A stretch of 64,000 nt of DNA from Flavobacteriaceae bacterium S0862 (GCA_023015825.1 JALKAW010000001.1:682001-746000); one strand, 5' to 3'. Shown: positions 1 through 9,063, counted from the stretch's first letter. Notes: generated by a model from the letters alone, not told the origin. A program made the numbers and translations.

Positions 1-237
1 GGATGTATTAAAGGAGTTATGAGAAAACAAATCATAGAAATTATCGAACTCATACCTGAATATACTATTGAGGAAGCATCCATCTCACCTTTTGAATTAC
101 AAAAAGCAGATGAGTTATTTTTAACAAATATAATTTCTGGGATACAACCTATTACTAATTACAGGAAAAAACAGTTCACAATAGATTTTTCAAAAAATTT
201 GTTAGCAAAATTGAATGTAACAGTAAGGTTGACCTAG
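1..237 (+). CDS. Class IV aminotransferase, C-terminal part (5' end outside window)
   Basis: The reading frame is open from base 1, so the gene starts upstream of the window. The visible 78 residues begin GCIKGVMR and contain ELQKADELFLTN followed by a GIQPI segment, which is the C-terminal pattern of fold-type IV PLP enzymes (branched-chain aminotransferase, D-amino acid aminotransferase, aminodeoxychorismate lyase). The catalytic Lys lies in the missing part, so the exact substrate cannot be read. The ATG at 19 is internal, not a start. It converges with the yqgE-like gene, overlapping it by 4 bases. Confidence 0.75.
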   Translation, partial: GCIKGVMRKQIIEIIELIPEYTIEEASISPFELQKADELFLTNIISGIQPITNYRKKQFTIDFSKNLLAKLNVTVRLT

Positions 238-794
238 TTGTAACTAGGGTCTTCGGGAGCGTTAGACCAAATACTGTATTCACCACCAAGTTCAAGCATT
301 TTTTCTTTCCAAAAGTTCACATCATTCTTTTCAATAATAGATTTTTTATAAACATTGGTAGATACTATCCATGTGTTAGAAAGTAATTCGTTTACAAGTT
401 GTTTGTTTTCCCAACCAGTATATCCTAGAAAGAATCTAATATCGTTAACGCTTAATGTGTTGCTGTTGATGAGTTCGGTAACTTTTTCAAAATCTCCACC
501 CCAAAAAATACCATTAGATATTTCTATGCTATTTGGGATTAATTCAGGTATTTTATGAATAAAGTATAAGTTGTCTTGCTCAACAGGCCCACCATTATAT
601 ATTTTGAAAGTGCCTTGGATTTCTGGAATTAAATCATTGATAGTATAATCTAAGGGTTTGTTTAAAATGAAGCCTATAGATCCTTGATCATTATGGTCGG
701 CCAATAAAATTACCGATCTATTAAAAGAGACATCTCCTAGGATAGATGGTTCAGCAATGAGTAAATGGCCTTTTTTTGGGTTATGATTAACCAT
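234..794 (-). CDS. YqgE/AlgH family protein (UPF0301)
   Basis: The 186-residue product has the family length and begins with the hallmark GHLLIAEPSILGDVSFNRSV stretch (residues 9-28), followed by GSIGFILNKPL and a later GGPVEQDNLYFIH block. YqgE proteins are small cytoplasmic proteins of unsettled molecular function; some relatives were linked to alginate regulation in Pseudomonas, but no such context exists here. In this window the gene sits between the aminotransferase end and HU. The ATG at 794 gives the canonical N-terminus. Family assignment is secure, function is not. Confidence 0.9.
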   Translation of the reverse strand: MVNHNPKKGHLLIAEPSILGDVSFNRSVILLADHNDQGSIGFILNKPLDYTINDLIPEIQGTFKIYNGGPVEQDNLYFIHKIPELIPNSIEISNGIFWGGDFEKVTELINSNTLSVNDIRFFLGYTGWENKQLVNELLSNTWIVSTNVYKKSIIEKNDVNFWKEKMLELGGEYSIWSNAPEDPSYN

Positions 795-866
795 ATTTGC
801 TAAGTTTATACTTACAATCTAATACATATTTATTTAATAAGCAACATTTTCTATAATTGATAAACT

Positions 867-896
867 AAAAAAGGCTCGTTATATAACGAACCTTTT
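867..896 (-). terminator. Rho-independent terminator of the HU gene
   Basis: Inverted repeat AAAGG-C-TCGTTAT / ATAACGA-A-CCTTT with one C/A mismatch. Read on the minus strand, it lies downstream of the HU stop codon and is followed by a T-run (the A-run at 867-872 on plus). Confidence 0.75.
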
Positions 897-919
897 AATA
901 TAAAACGTATGCTTACTTT

Positions 920-1192
920 TTAGTTTACAGCGTCACTTAAATCAGATCCAGCTTTAAACTTTACTACATTTTTAGCTTTGATTTTTATAGTTTTTCCTGT
1001 TTGTGGATTTCTTCCATCTCTAGCAGCTCTTCTTGTAACTGACCATGATCCAAAACCAACTAAAGAAACTCTGTTTCCTTTTTGTAATGCTCCTTCAATG
1101 TCAATTAATAGACCATCTAATGCTTTTTTAGCAGCAGCTTTAGTAATTCCAGCGTTCTCTGCCATTCCATTGATTAAATCTGTTTTGTTCAT
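920..1192 (-). CDS. hup: HU family DNA-binding protein
   Basis: The 90-residue protein starts MNKTDLINGMAENAGITKAA and contains VGFGSW followed by RDGRNPQTGKTI, the DNA-binding beta-arm motif of HU/IHF proteins. It is a nucleoid protein that bends and compacts DNA. Length matches the family exactly. It is a stand-alone gene with its own promoter (1249-1277) and terminator (867-896), as expected for a highly expressed nucleoid protein. Confidence 0.95.
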   Translation of the reverse strand: MNKTDLINGMAENAGITKAAAKKALDGLLIDIEGALQKGNRVSLVGFGSWSVTRRAARDGRNPQTGKTIKIKAKNVVKFKAGSDLSDAVN

Positions 1193-1248
1193 AAAATTAA
1201 GTTTTAAATTGTTTATTATTTGGGTTAACTTTTTTGTTAAATCCTACA

Positions 1249-1277
1249 CAAAATTATACGTAAAATCCATTCACACA
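1249..1277 (-). promoter_or_regulatory. Bacteroidota-type promoter of the HU gene
   Basis: On the minus strand TTG (1275-1277), an 18-base spacer and TAATTTTG (1249-1256) match the TTG/TAnnTTTG consensus of Flavobacteria. The inferred transcription start near 1244 would give a leader of about 50 bases before the ATG at 1192. Confidence 0.6.
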
Positions 1278-1382
1278 AGTAATAGCAAGGGAAATGCGTG
1301 TTTTTGTTGATAACTTAATGCAATTGTTAATAAAGACGAGCTTTTTTTGCTAATTTTTTAAATTATCAGCAATGATAAGGGT

Positions 1383-2333
1383 TTAGAGCATTTTAGCATC
1401 CTCATTAAATGAATATCCATTTAGTAGCGAAATGATATCCATTTTTCGCTTTCCGGGGAGTTTAATTTCCTTTAGAATAATATATCCTTTTTTTACTGCT
1501 ACTTTTACAGATTTTTTGGAAGTTATAATTTTTCCGATTTTATCATCGTGGTCTTCTTCTTGTTTTTCAACTTCATAAACCTTTACATTTAATTGTTCAT
1601 CACCATTTTTTAATAAACACCAGGCAGCTGGATATGGAGACAACCCTCTCACTTTGTTATAGATGTTATTGAGTGTGTCTGTCCAATCTATTTTACAGTT
1701 GTCCTTATTTAATTTATAAGCTGTTTTTATTTCAGCGTTTTTTGGTTGGGGAATCGTTTTAACGGACCCTTTTTTTATTAACTCGACAGTTTTGATAACT
1801 AAATCACTTCCTAAGTACATAAGTTTATCGTGTAACTCACCAGCTGTTTCATTTGGTAGAATGTTTACTTCTTCTTGTAAAATCATTTCTCCAGTATCAA
1901 TATGTTCATCTATAAAGAAAGTAGAAACACCTGTTATAGTTTCACCATTTATAATAGCCCAATTAATTGGTGCAGCCCCTCTATAATTTGGTAATAACGA
2001 CGCATGTAAATTAAAAGTGCCATATTGTGGCATTTGCCATACTACTTTTGGCAACATCCTAAAGGCCACTACAATTTGTAGATTAGCTTTTAAGGCTTTC
2101 AATGTTTCAATAAAATCTTCGTTTTTAAGATTTGTTGGTTGTAAAATGTGTAAATCAACAGATTTGGCATAGGTTTTAACAGCGCTTTCATGAAGTTTTC
2201 TTCCTCTTCCTGCTGGTTTGTCAGGCGCAGTAATCACTCCAACTATGTTATAATTTCTTTCTACTAGGGATTTTAAAATGGTTACTGCAAAATCTGGAGT
2301 TCCCATAAATACAATTCTTAAATCTTTCGTCAT
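1383..2333 (-). CDS. fmt: Methionyl-tRNA formyltransferase
   Basis: Transfers a formyl group from 10-formyl-tetrahydrofolate to Met-tRNAfMet for translation initiation in the cytoplasm. The 316-residue protein starts with the VFMGTPDFAV fold entry, then N108, H110, SLLPNYRGAAPINWAI (residues 112-127) and D146 in DEHIDTGEM, which correspond to the catalytic Asn, His and Asp of the family. The C-terminal third is the tRNA-binding OB-like domain (GLSPYPAAW at its start). Length is typical. It lies 2 bases after the recQ stop codon, so it is probably cotranscribed with recQ. Confidence 0.96.
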   Translation of the reverse strand: MTKDLRIVFMGTPDFAVTILKSLVERNYNIVGVITAPDKPAGRGRKLHESAVKTYAKSVDLHILQPTNLKNEDFIETLKALKANLQIVVAFRMLPKVVWQMPQYGTFNLHASLLPNYRGAAPINWAIINGETITGVSTFFIDEHIDTGEMILQEEVNILPNETAGELHDKLMYLGSDLVIKTVELIKKGSVKTIPQPKNAEIKTAYKLNKDNCKIDWTDTLNNIYNKVRGLSPYPAAWCLLKNGDEQLNVKVYEVEKQEEDHDDKIGKIITSKKSVKVAVKKGYIILKEIKLPGKRKMDIISLLNGYSFNEDAKML

Positions 2334-2335
2334 AA

Positions 2336-4234
2336 TTATTTTCTTTTGTAAGTATTTGTATTTGTAAGCTCTATTAAATTATTCTCGAGCATATCTCTTA
2401 GTATTGAAGATATTTTATGTTCCTTTATTTTGGTTATCTTAATAATGTCTCTTGATGATAAAGGTTTTTCTGCTAAAACCGAAATGATTTTTTCAATATC
2501 TGTATCTTGTACTATCGTTGGTACTTTTGTATTCTTTTTTATGCATACTGAGCAAATCCCACAATTTTTTGCATTTTCTTCACCAAAATAGGAGAGAAGT
2601 TGTACACTTTTACAAATAGTGTCATTGTTTATATAATCAATGACAGCAGTTACTTGTTGTTTTTTTAATTTGTTTTGCTGTTTTATAATTCTAGTTATTC
2701 GGTTGATGGTTTTGTCGTCTTCTCTAGGTTCTAGAAATGTTATTTCAGCATCCGTCCTATTTAGTTTTAACGAAATAATATTATCTTTTTCAAGCTGAAC
2801 TAAAGTATCAATAATGTCGTCGTCTTGTAAAGATAGTTTCTTTGCAATAATTGCGGTGTTGATCTTTACATCTTGGTCAAAGGCGCCACCATAAGTCCTT
2901 AAAATGGATTTTACTATCATACTTATATCTTGGTGTTTTTTTAAATATGTAAACAAGTGATTGCTACTAATTAAAAACATGATAACAGATGTGTTTTGAT
3001 ATTGTTGTGATAAATGAATAACACTTGTCCTATCTAATGCCTGCAAAGCATTATATGTTGTATGAGTGTTGAAATTATAAGTTTTACAAAAGGCATTAAA
3101 ATTAAAATCATAGGTTGTAAACTCTCCTTCGGCATAAGATATTTGAAAGTAGTTACACAATTTTCTATAAACCAATTTTATAAAATCTATACTTGGTAAA
3201 ACCTTTAAAAATTGATTCTTTACATGTTGTTCGTCTCCTTTATTTTTTAAAATAACTGCAAAAGCTTTTTGACCATTACGACCAGCTCTCCCAGCTTCTT
3301 GAAAATAACTCTCTAAACTCTCAGGAAGATTTACATGAATAACTGTTTTTACATCTGCTTTATCAATTCCCATTCCAAAAGCGTTGGTAGCGACCATTAC
3401 TTGCTTTTGGTTGTTAAACCATTGATTAAAATGCGATTCTTTTTCGTTGTTTGAAAGCCCCCCATGGTAATACGTGCTTAAAAACCCCTTCTTTTCTAAA
3501 TAAGTATGAATTTCGTGTGTGTGTTTTCTGCTTCTGGCGTAAATAATTGATGATTGCGGATTTTTATTTAATATTTGCTCAATTTTGTAAAACTTGTCTT
3601 CAGCTTCAAAAACCATAAAAGCCAGGTGTTCCCTTTTAAAACTTTGTTTAAAGATTTTTGGACTAATAAAATCTAGGTTTTCTATAATATCTTCTACTAC
3701 TTTAGCTCTTGCAGTTGCTGTTAAAGCAATTATATTAACAGTTGGTTGCAATTCTCTGAGTATTGTAATGTTTTTATAGGCTGGCCTAAAATCGTTTCCC
3801 CATTGGCTAATACAATGTGCTTCATCTACAGCAATAAGATTAACATTCATTTGTCTAATCCTATCTTGAACGATGTCTTGTTGCAAACGCTCGGGGGAGA
3901 GATATAAGAATTTGTAATTACCATAAATACAATTATCGAGCATAGTGTTTAGCTCGTCGTATTTATATTCACTAGTTAATGCCATGGCTTTAATATCCTT
4001 TTCTTTTAAAGCTCTTACTTGATCTTTCATTAAAGAAATTAAAGGAGAGATAACAATACAAATACCTTCCTTTATCAAAGCGGGAATTTGAAAGCATATA
4101 GACTTTCCACCGCCAGTTGGAAGTAATGCAAACGTATCCTCACCTTCAAGAACAGCATTAATAATGTCTTCTTGTTGAGGCCTGAAACTAGTATGGTTCC
4201 AATATTTCTCTAATATTTGAATAGGATGAGACAC
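2336..4234 (-). CDS. recQ: ATP-dependent DNA helicase RecQ
   Basis: A 3'-5' DNA helicase for recombination and repair. Walker A LLPTGGGKS (residues 38-45), DEAHCISQWGNDFRP (motif II plus the RecQ aromatic loop), ATNAFGMGIDKADV and QEAGRAGRNGQ (motif VI) are all present. A zinc-binding stretch with Cys residues (NCGICSVC) and a winged-helix-like C-terminus follow; no clear HRDC domain is seen, and 632 residues fits a HRDC-less RecQ. The start is GTG at 4234, overlapping the upstream ATPase stop by one base (TAGTG), which implies translational coupling. Confidence 0.95.
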   Translation of the reverse strand: MSHPIQILEKYWNHTSFRPQQEDIINAVLEGEDTFALLPTGGGKSICFQIPALIKEGICIVISPLISLMKDQVRALKEKDIKAMALTSEYKYDELNTMLDNCIYGNYKFLYLSPERLQQDIVQDRIRQMNVNLIAVDEAHCISQWGNDFRPAYKNITILRELQPTVNIIALTATARAKVVEDIIENLDFISPKIFKQSFKREHLAFMVFEAEDKFYKIEQILNKNPQSSIIYARSRKHTHEIHTYLEKKGFLSTYYHGGLSNNEKESHFNQWFNNQKQVMVATNAFGMGIDKADVKTVIHVNLPESLESYFQEAGRAGRNGQKAFAVILKNKGDEQHVKNQFLKVLPSIDFIKLVYRKLCNYFQISYAEGEFTTYDFNFNAFCKTYNFNTHTTYNALQALDRTSVIHLSQQYQNTSVIMFLISSNHLFTYLKKHQDISMIVKSILRTYGGAFDQDVKINTAIIAKKLSLQDDDIIDTLVQLEKDNIISLKLNRTDAEITFLEPREDDKTINRITRIIKQQNKLKKQQVTAVIDYINNDTICKSVQLLSYFGEENAKNCGICSVCIKKNTKVPTIVQDTDIEKIISVLAEKPLSSRDIIKITKIKEHKISSILRDMLENNLIELTNTNTYKRK

Positions 4235-4776
4235 TATAGGTTTTTCACGATATTTAATATAAAATCGGTACGCTTTTCAATTGAATCAAAGGGTACGTCA
4301 TGTAGGTCGTAACCATATCGAGAATATGTATTTACTAAGTGGTCATGAATCTGTACGGCTTGGTCAAAATTTTCATAGCGCTCATTATCACTCACATAAA
4401 TTTGCTGCCATGGTGCTAGAATAAACACATGTTCGTAAGTATGATTTTTACAAGCTTCAATAAATCTTTCTGGATAACTTGTCCCTAAAAAATCCATATA
4501 AGCCAATATATCTGGAATCCCTCTGTCTATAAAAGTAAATTCCCTATCATTGGTTAAGGCTTTATGAAATTGTTTCTTTCTACCCTCTAAAAGCATATCA
4601 CTAAACAATAAAGGATCGGTTAGAAATAATTGCTCAATACCTTTTTTTTGTGCATCAAGGGTCACCTGCCTAGACACTTCTTCTAAACATATAAAATCTC
4701 TTCGCAATAGCTCATTAATAATAGAAGTTTTACCTGTACCTGGACCACCCGTTATAATAATTTTTTTTACACCCAA
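4234..4776 (-). CDS. AAA-family ATPase, NadR/kinase-like P-loop protein
   Basis: The 180-residue protein starts MGVKKIIITGGPGTGKTS, a P-loop (residues 10-17), followed by EEVSRQV and FIDRGIPDI, which resemble the AAA_28 family of small single-domain ATPases/kinases related to the NadR kinase domain. HVFILAPWQQIYVSDNERYE is the conserved second half of this family. Substrate is unknown. Its stop overlaps the recQ GTG start by one base, so AAA ATPase-recQ-fmt form one minus-strand operon. Confidence 0.85.
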   Translation of the reverse strand: MGVKKIIITGGPGTGKTSIINELLRRDFICLEEVSRQVTLDAQKKGIEQLFLTDPLLFSDMLLEGRKKQFHKALTNDREFTFIDRGIPDILAYMDFLGTSYPERFIEACKNHTYEHVFILAPWQQIYVSDNERYENFDQAVQIHDHLVNTYSRYGYDLHDVPFDSIEKRTDFILNIVKNL

Positions 4777-4839
4777 AGTCTATTGATTTTCTCAGTAAAA
4801 ATCGTAATTAAATGCAGAAATAAAAAATATTTAAAAGTG

Positions 4840-4847
4840 TATATTTG
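4840..4847 (+). promoter_or_regulatory. Candidate -7 element of the DUF493 gene
   Basis: TATATTTG matches TAnnTTTG and lies 21 bases before the ATG at 4869. No TTG was found at the usual upstream distance, so this rests on the -7 match alone. Confidence 0.35.
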
Positions 4848-4868
4848 TTCCGCTAAAAAAAAAGGGTT

Positions 4869-5159
4869 ATGAGTAAACCAAATGCAGAAGAATTTTATAA
4901 GAAACTAAAAGATCAACTTTTAGAAACGGCTACATGGCCATCTGAGTATTTATATAAGTTTATTGTTAAATCTGATCTTGTAAAAATAGCAGAGATTGAA
5001 GCTCTTTTTGACAATACAGGGGCGGTTATAAATACTATTGAATCTAAGAACGGAAAGTACACGAGTGTTTCAATAAATGTGATTATGAAAGATCCAGATG
5101 CGGTTATTTCTAAGTATATAGAAGTAACAAACAATGTTGAAGGTGTAATTTCGTTATAA
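4869..5159 (+). CDS. DUF493 family protein
   Basis: A 96-residue cytoplasmic protein with the DUF493 layout: an N-terminal helix ending WPSEYLYKFIVK, then alternating short strands (ENTGAVINT-like, YTSVSINVIM) and a final EGVISL. The family has a ferredoxin-like fold related to ACT-type regulatory domains; E. coli YbeD is a member. No catalytic residues are known. It diverges from the ATPase gene and precedes the DUF4290-murA pair. Confidence 0.85.
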   Translation: MSKPNAEEFYKKLKDQLLETATWPSEYLYKFIVKSDLVKIAEIEALFDNTGAVINTIESKNGKYTSVSINVIMKDPDAVISKYIEVTNNVEGVISL

Positions 5160-5293
5160 AGTCGTATAATTAACAGATAATTATTGTGTCAAAAATCAAT
5201 TAAAAGCAATGGCTTTGTTTAATTTTTTGTATTTTGGCAAAAGTAAAAACTTCGTAAGAACTTATTAATTCTACACATACATAATACAATATT

Positions 5294-5929
5294 TTGATAG
5301 ATCAATTAGAGTACAACACAGAGCGTGAACATTTAATTATACCAGAGTATGGACGCCACATGCAAAAAATGATTAATTATGCTAAGACGCGCGAAACTAA
5401 AGAAGAGCGTAACAAACTAGCCAAATCAATTATTTCGGTTATGGGAAATTTGCAACCACATTTACGTGATGTGCCAGATTTTCAGCACAAACTTTGGGAT
5501 CAACTTTTTATTATGTCCAATTTTGAATTGGATGCCGATTCGCCTTTTGAAAAACCATCAAAAGAAGTTTTAGAGGCGAAACCAGAACCTTTAGCTTATC
5601 CGCAAAATTTCCCAAAATATCGTTTTTATGGTAATAATATTAAAACCATGATTGATGTTGCCAATACTTGGGAAGATGGCGAACTAAAAGAAGCCTTAGT
5701 CTATACTATTGCTAATCACATGAAAAAATGCTTCTTAAACTGGAACAAAGATACCGTTGAAGATGTCGTGATTTTTGATCACCTTTTTGAGTTATCTGAT
5801 GGAAAAATTGACTTACGTGGAAGCGAAGAAGATTTAAGCGATTCTACTAGTTTAATGCGTTCCAAAAAGAAATATACCAAAAAAACTGGCGGAAAGAAAA
5901 GTAACAATCGAGGTCGTAAACGCTATTAA
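5294..5929 (+). CDS. DUF4290 domain-containing protein
   Basis: The 211-residue product matches the Bacteroidota-specific DUF4290 family: LEYNTEREHLIIPEYGRHMQ-type start, a helical middle (PHLRDVPDFQHKLWDQLF, IKTMIDVANTWEDGE) and a very basic tail rich in Lys/Arg/Gly, which suggests nucleic-acid contact. The start is TTG at 5294; no in-frame ATG precedes the conserved region. It is 7 bases upstream of murA and surely cotranscribed with it, an arrangement I recall as usual in Flavobacteria. Function unknown. Confidence 0.88.
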   Translation: MIDQLEYNTEREHLIIPEYGRHMQKMINYAKTRETKEERNKLAKSIISVMGNLQPHLRDVPDFQHKLWDQLFIMSNFELDADSPFEKPSKEVLEAKPEPLAYPQNFPKYRFYGNNIKTMIDVANTWEDGELKEALVYTIANHMKKCFLNWNKDTVEDVVIFDHLFELSDGKIDLRGSEEDLSDSTSLMRSKKKYTKKTGGKKSNNRGRKRY

Positions 5930-5936
5930 TTAACCA

Positions 5937-7244
5937 ATGAGTACATTTAAGATTGAAGGTGGTCACCAATTAAAAGGGGAAATACAACCACAAGGAGCAA
6001 AGAATGAGGCACTTCAAATTTTATGTGCAGTTCTTCTCACTCCAAAGAAAGTTACCATACATAACATTCCAGACATTGTTGATGTCAACAAACTCATAAA
6101 GCTTTTAGAGAAATTAGGTGTTAAGGTCAATAAATTGGCTCATGGCTCATATAGTTTTCAAGCTGATGAAGTCAATTTGCCTTATTTAGAAACTGAACAA
6201 TTTAAAATTGATGGAGGTGGTTTACGAGGTTCAATTATGATTGTTGGCCCATTACTTGGCCGTTTTGGTAAAGGGTTTATCCCAAAACCAGGAGGCGATA
6301 AAATTGGAAGACGTAGATTAGATACACATTTTCAAGGATTTGTAAATTTAGGCGCATCTTTTAGGTATAATCGCGAAGAGCATTTTTATGGTGTTGAAGC
6401 AAAAAACCTAAAAGGAACCTATATGCTTCTAGATGAAGCTTCGGTTACTGGAACAGCCAATATTGTTATGGCTGCTGTTTTGGCCGAAGGCAAGACTACT
6501 ATTTATAATGCTGCTTGCGAACCTTATTTGCAGCAACTTTGTAAAATGCTTAATAGAATGGGAGCTAAAATCTCAGGAATAGGCTCTAATATGCTTATTA
6601 TTGATGGTGTAGATAGTTTAGAAGGTACAGAACATACAATGCTTCCCGATATGGTTGAAATTGGAAGTTGGATTGGTTTAGCAGCGATGACCAAGAGTGA
6701 ACTTACTATTAAAAATGTAAGTTGGGATAATCTTGGATTGATTCCAACAGTATTTAAAAAATTAGGAATAACTGTTGAGCGTCAAGGTGATGATATTCAT
6801 ATTCCTGCTCATACAGATGGTTACGAAATACAAAGTTATATTGATGGTTCTATTTTAACCGTGAGTGATGCACCATGGCCAGGATTTACACCAGATTTAT
6901 TAAGCATTGTTTTAGTTGTGGCAACCCAAGCTAGAGGCACAGTACTAGTGCACCAAAAAATGTTTGAAAGTCGCTTATTTTTTGTAGATAAGTTAATTGA
7001 TATGGGAGCTAAAATTATTTTATGCGACCCACATAGGGCAAATGTTATAGGTCACGATTTTAAGTCAAGCTTAAAAGCTACCACAATGACATCTCCAGAT
7101 ATTAGAGCTGGTATTTCATTATTAATCGCGGCTTTATCTGCAAAAGGAACATCTACAATCCATAACATTGAACAAATAGATCGTGGTTATGAACGTATAG
7201 ACGAACGTTTACGTGCTATTGGTGCTAAGATTGAAAGAGTTTAA
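5937..7244 (+). CDS. murA: UDP-N-acetylglucosamine 1-carboxyvinyltransferase
   Basis: Catalyses the first committed step of peptidoglycan synthesis, transferring enolpyruvate from PEP to UDP-GlcNAc. The 435-residue protein keeps K22-N23 (QGAKNEALQ), R97 in GGGLRGSI and the TPDLLS motif. In the flexible active-site loop the usual PGGC becomes PGGD (D121; codon 6297-6299), so the Cys that fosfomycin alkylates is replaced by Asp. This replacement is known in mycobacterial and chlamydial MurA and confers intrinsic fosfomycin insensitivity while keeping activity. Start ATG follows the DUF4290 stop by 7 bases; a strong terminator follows. Confidence 0.96.
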   Translation: MSTFKIEGGHQLKGEIQPQGAKNEALQILCAVLLTPKKVTIHNIPDIVDVNKLIKLLEKLGVKVNKLAHGSYSFQADEVNLPYLETEQFKIDGGGLRGSIMIVGPLLGRFGKGFIPKPGGDKIGRRRLDTHFQGFVNLGASFRYNREEHFYGVEAKNLKGTYMLLDEASVTGTANIVMAAVLAEGKTTIYNAACEPYLQQLCKMLNRMGAKISGIGSNMLIIDGVDSLEGTEHTMLPDMVEIGSWIGLAAMTKSELTIKNVSWDNLGLIPTVFKKLGITVERQGDDIHIPAHTDGYEIQSYIDGSILTVSDAPWPGFTPDLLSIVLVVATQARGTVLVHQKMFESRLFFVDKLIDMGAKIILCDPHRANVIGHDFKSSLKATTMTSPDIRAGISLLIAALSAKGTSTIHNIEQIDRGYERIDERLRAIGAKIERV

Positions 7245-7275
7245 GGCAAAACAACAAAAGTATAAGTTAAAGTAT

Positions 7276-7305
7276 AAAAAAGCTCCTGATTTTAGGAGCT
7301 TTTTT
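7276..7305 (+). terminator. Rho-independent terminator after murA
   Basis: Perfect stem AAAAAGCTCCT / AGGAGCTTTTT with a short GATTTT loop and a T-run, 32 bases past the murA stop. Its A-rich left arm makes it potentially bidirectional, serving the convergent NTF2-like gene too. Confidence 0.9.
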
Positions 7306-7329
7306 AATTATATTAATAAGTGTAACGAA

Positions 7330-7695
7330 TTACATATCATAAAAAAATTGTTCGTTTACAATTTTTCCATCTTTTACTTCAAAAACGCATACTTCTTCCA
7401 TTTGTGTGCGTCCTTTTTCTTTAAAAGTGACATCAAAACCCATTTTCGAAGTAAAGTGATTCCCGACAACTATGGGATCACTTATCTCTCCTTTATGAAA
7501 CTCTTCCACATTATTTAGCCAAATTTTATTCTTATTTATGACATTAGTTTTTCCAGTTACTATTGCTTCAGGAAACCCAGGCATTTCTTTACTTGTAACA
7601 TTGTCTGCATAAAGTTGTTCTATGCATTCTAAATTTTCACCATTTCTGCACATTTCTGCCCATTTGTTTGCTACTTCTTGTGTGTTCATTATCAC
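7330..7695 (-). CDS. NTF2-like/SnoaL-like domain protein
   Basis: A 121-residue single-domain protein with the cone-shaped NTF2-like pattern: ANKWAEMCRNGENLECIEQLYADNVT (helix pair), then strands such as FHKGEISDPIVVGNHFTSKMG and MEEVCVFEVKDGKIVNEQFFYD. Such proteins are small-molecule binding scaffolds (isomerases, cyclases) or have unknown roles. It lies 57 bases downstream of the CPD photolyase on the same strand, but the photolyase is farther upstream in direction 3'-5', i.e. this gene would be the last in that operon if read-through occurs. No specific function can be given. Confidence 0.8.
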   Translation of the reverse strand: MIMNTQEVANKWAEMCRNGENLECIEQLYADNVTSKEMPGFPEAIVTGKTNVINKNKIWLNNVEEFHKGEISDPIVVGNHFTSKMGFDVTFKEKGRTQMEEVCVFEVKDGKIVNEQFFYDM

Positions 7696-7752
7696 ATAGT
7701 TTTGTTAGAATTACAATTTAATGAAATGAATCGTAATTCCATTATGAAAATC

Positions 7753-9063
7753 TTAGAATTTATCTAATGCCTCTTTGTAAGTTTTTAAACATCGTTCTCT
7801 GGCAAACTTGTGATCAACAATGGGTTGAGGGTATGTAAGTTCTTGATATTCTGGCACCCATTTTTTAATGTATTTATGGTCTTTATCAAATTTCTGAATT
7901 TGAGTTGTTGGGTTGAAAATCCTAAAATAAGGCGCAGCATCAACACCGCAACCAGCTACCCATTGCCAATTACCAATATTACTTGCCATTTCATAATCGT
8001 GTAACTTTTCAGCAAAATAGGCTTCACCTAAGCGCCAATCAATCAATAAATGTTTGCATAAAAAACTACCAACTAGCATACGTACACGATTGTGCATAAA
8101 ACCTGTTTCGTTTAGCTCACGCATTCCAGCATCAACTAACGGATAACCTGTTTTTCCTTCAGACCATGCTTTAAATTCTTCTTTATCATTGTACCATTTT
8201 ATGGCATCATATTGTGGTTTGAAGCTTTTAGTAATAGTATGCGGAAAATGCCATAGAATTTGCATAAAAAACTCACGCCAAATAAGTTCTTTCAAAAAAG
8301 TGTTATTATGACTCTTTAAAGCTTTTTGCACCATTTTTCTAACGCTAACCGTTCCAAAACGTAGATGAGGACCTAATTTTGAGGTGCCTTCTTTTGCAGG
8401 AAAGTTTCTTGTGGCTTCGTATTGATTAATAATTGCTTCGGAAACTAGATAAGGCTCAATGGTTTGATTTGATGTTTTAAAACCTATAGCATTTAATGAT
8501 AAAAAAGGGAGATTTGTATCACTTACTAAATTTGATAAAAGTTCATCGGAATTAAAATTTTTAATCGGATTGCTTTTTAGACTCTCTATCCATTTTTTTG
8601 AATATGGTGTGTATACTTTGTATGGTGTCTTATCATCTTTAACAACGTCATTAGTTTCAAAAATGACTTGGTCTTTATAGCTTTTAAAATTAATATTTTT
8701 TGTTTCTAAAAACGCTTTGACATCTTTATCTCTCTTTATAGCATAAGGTTCATAATCGTGATTTGTAAATACTGTGTTAATAGCATAATTGTCGACTAGT
8801 ATTTTAAAAACATCTATAGGTTTATTGTGAAACGTTGCTAAGGAACTTTTAAACTTTTCTTTTAATGTGTTATTAATATCACTTAGTATCTTGTGTATAA
8901 AAGTGACTCGTGCATCATCTTTAGGAAGTGATTCTAGAATATCTTTATCAAAGATGAATATTGGTAAAACCTTGTGTTTAGTATTTAATGCATGGAAAAG
9001 TCCAGCATTATCTTCTAAACGCAAATCGCGTCTAAACCAGAATATGCTTATAGTTTCTTTCAT
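7753..9063 (-). CDS. phrB: Class I deoxyribodipyrimidine photo-lyase (CPD photolyase)
   Basis: Light-driven FAD enzyme that splits cyclobutane pyrimidine dimers. The 436-residue protein starts with the Rossmann-like antenna domain (WFRRDLRLEDNAGL), passes ending FPAKEGTSKLGPHLRFGTVS, and has the FAD-domain signatures LIWREFFMQILWHFP, TGYPLVDAGMRELNETGFMH, NRVRMLVGSFLCKHLLIDWR and NWQWVAGCGVDAAPYFRIF. The last, with the NPTTQ continuation, is the class I CPD signature and ends a full-length FAD domain. Start overlaps the SRPBCC stop by 4 bases (ATGA). It is the distal gene of the second operon of the light-stress island. Confidence 0.93.
   Translation of the reverse strand: MKETISIFWFRRDLRLEDNAGLFHALNTKHKVLPIFIFDKDILESLPKDDARVTFIHKILSDINNTLKEKFKSSLATFHNKPIDVFKILVDNYAINTVFTNHDYEPYAIKRDKDVKAFLETKNINFKSYKDQVIFETNDVVKDDKTPYKVYTPYSKKWIESLKSNPIKNFNSDELLSNLVSDTNLPFLSLNAIGFKTSNQTIEPYLVSEAIINQYEATRNFPAKEGTSKLGPHLRFGTVSVRKMVQKALKSHNNTFLKELIWREFFMQILWHFPHTITKSFKPQYDAIKWYNDKEEFKAWSEGKTGYPLVDAGMRELNETGFMHNRVRMLVGSFLCKHLLIDWRLGEAYFAEKLHDYEMASNIGNWQWVAGCGVDAAPYFRIFNPTTQIQKFDKDHKYIKKWVPEYQELTYPQPIVDHKFARERCLKTYKEALDKF

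Noticed and set aside
978-1310. 110-codon ORF antisense to HU
   Set aside because: It is the shadow of the HU gene and has no recognisable features.
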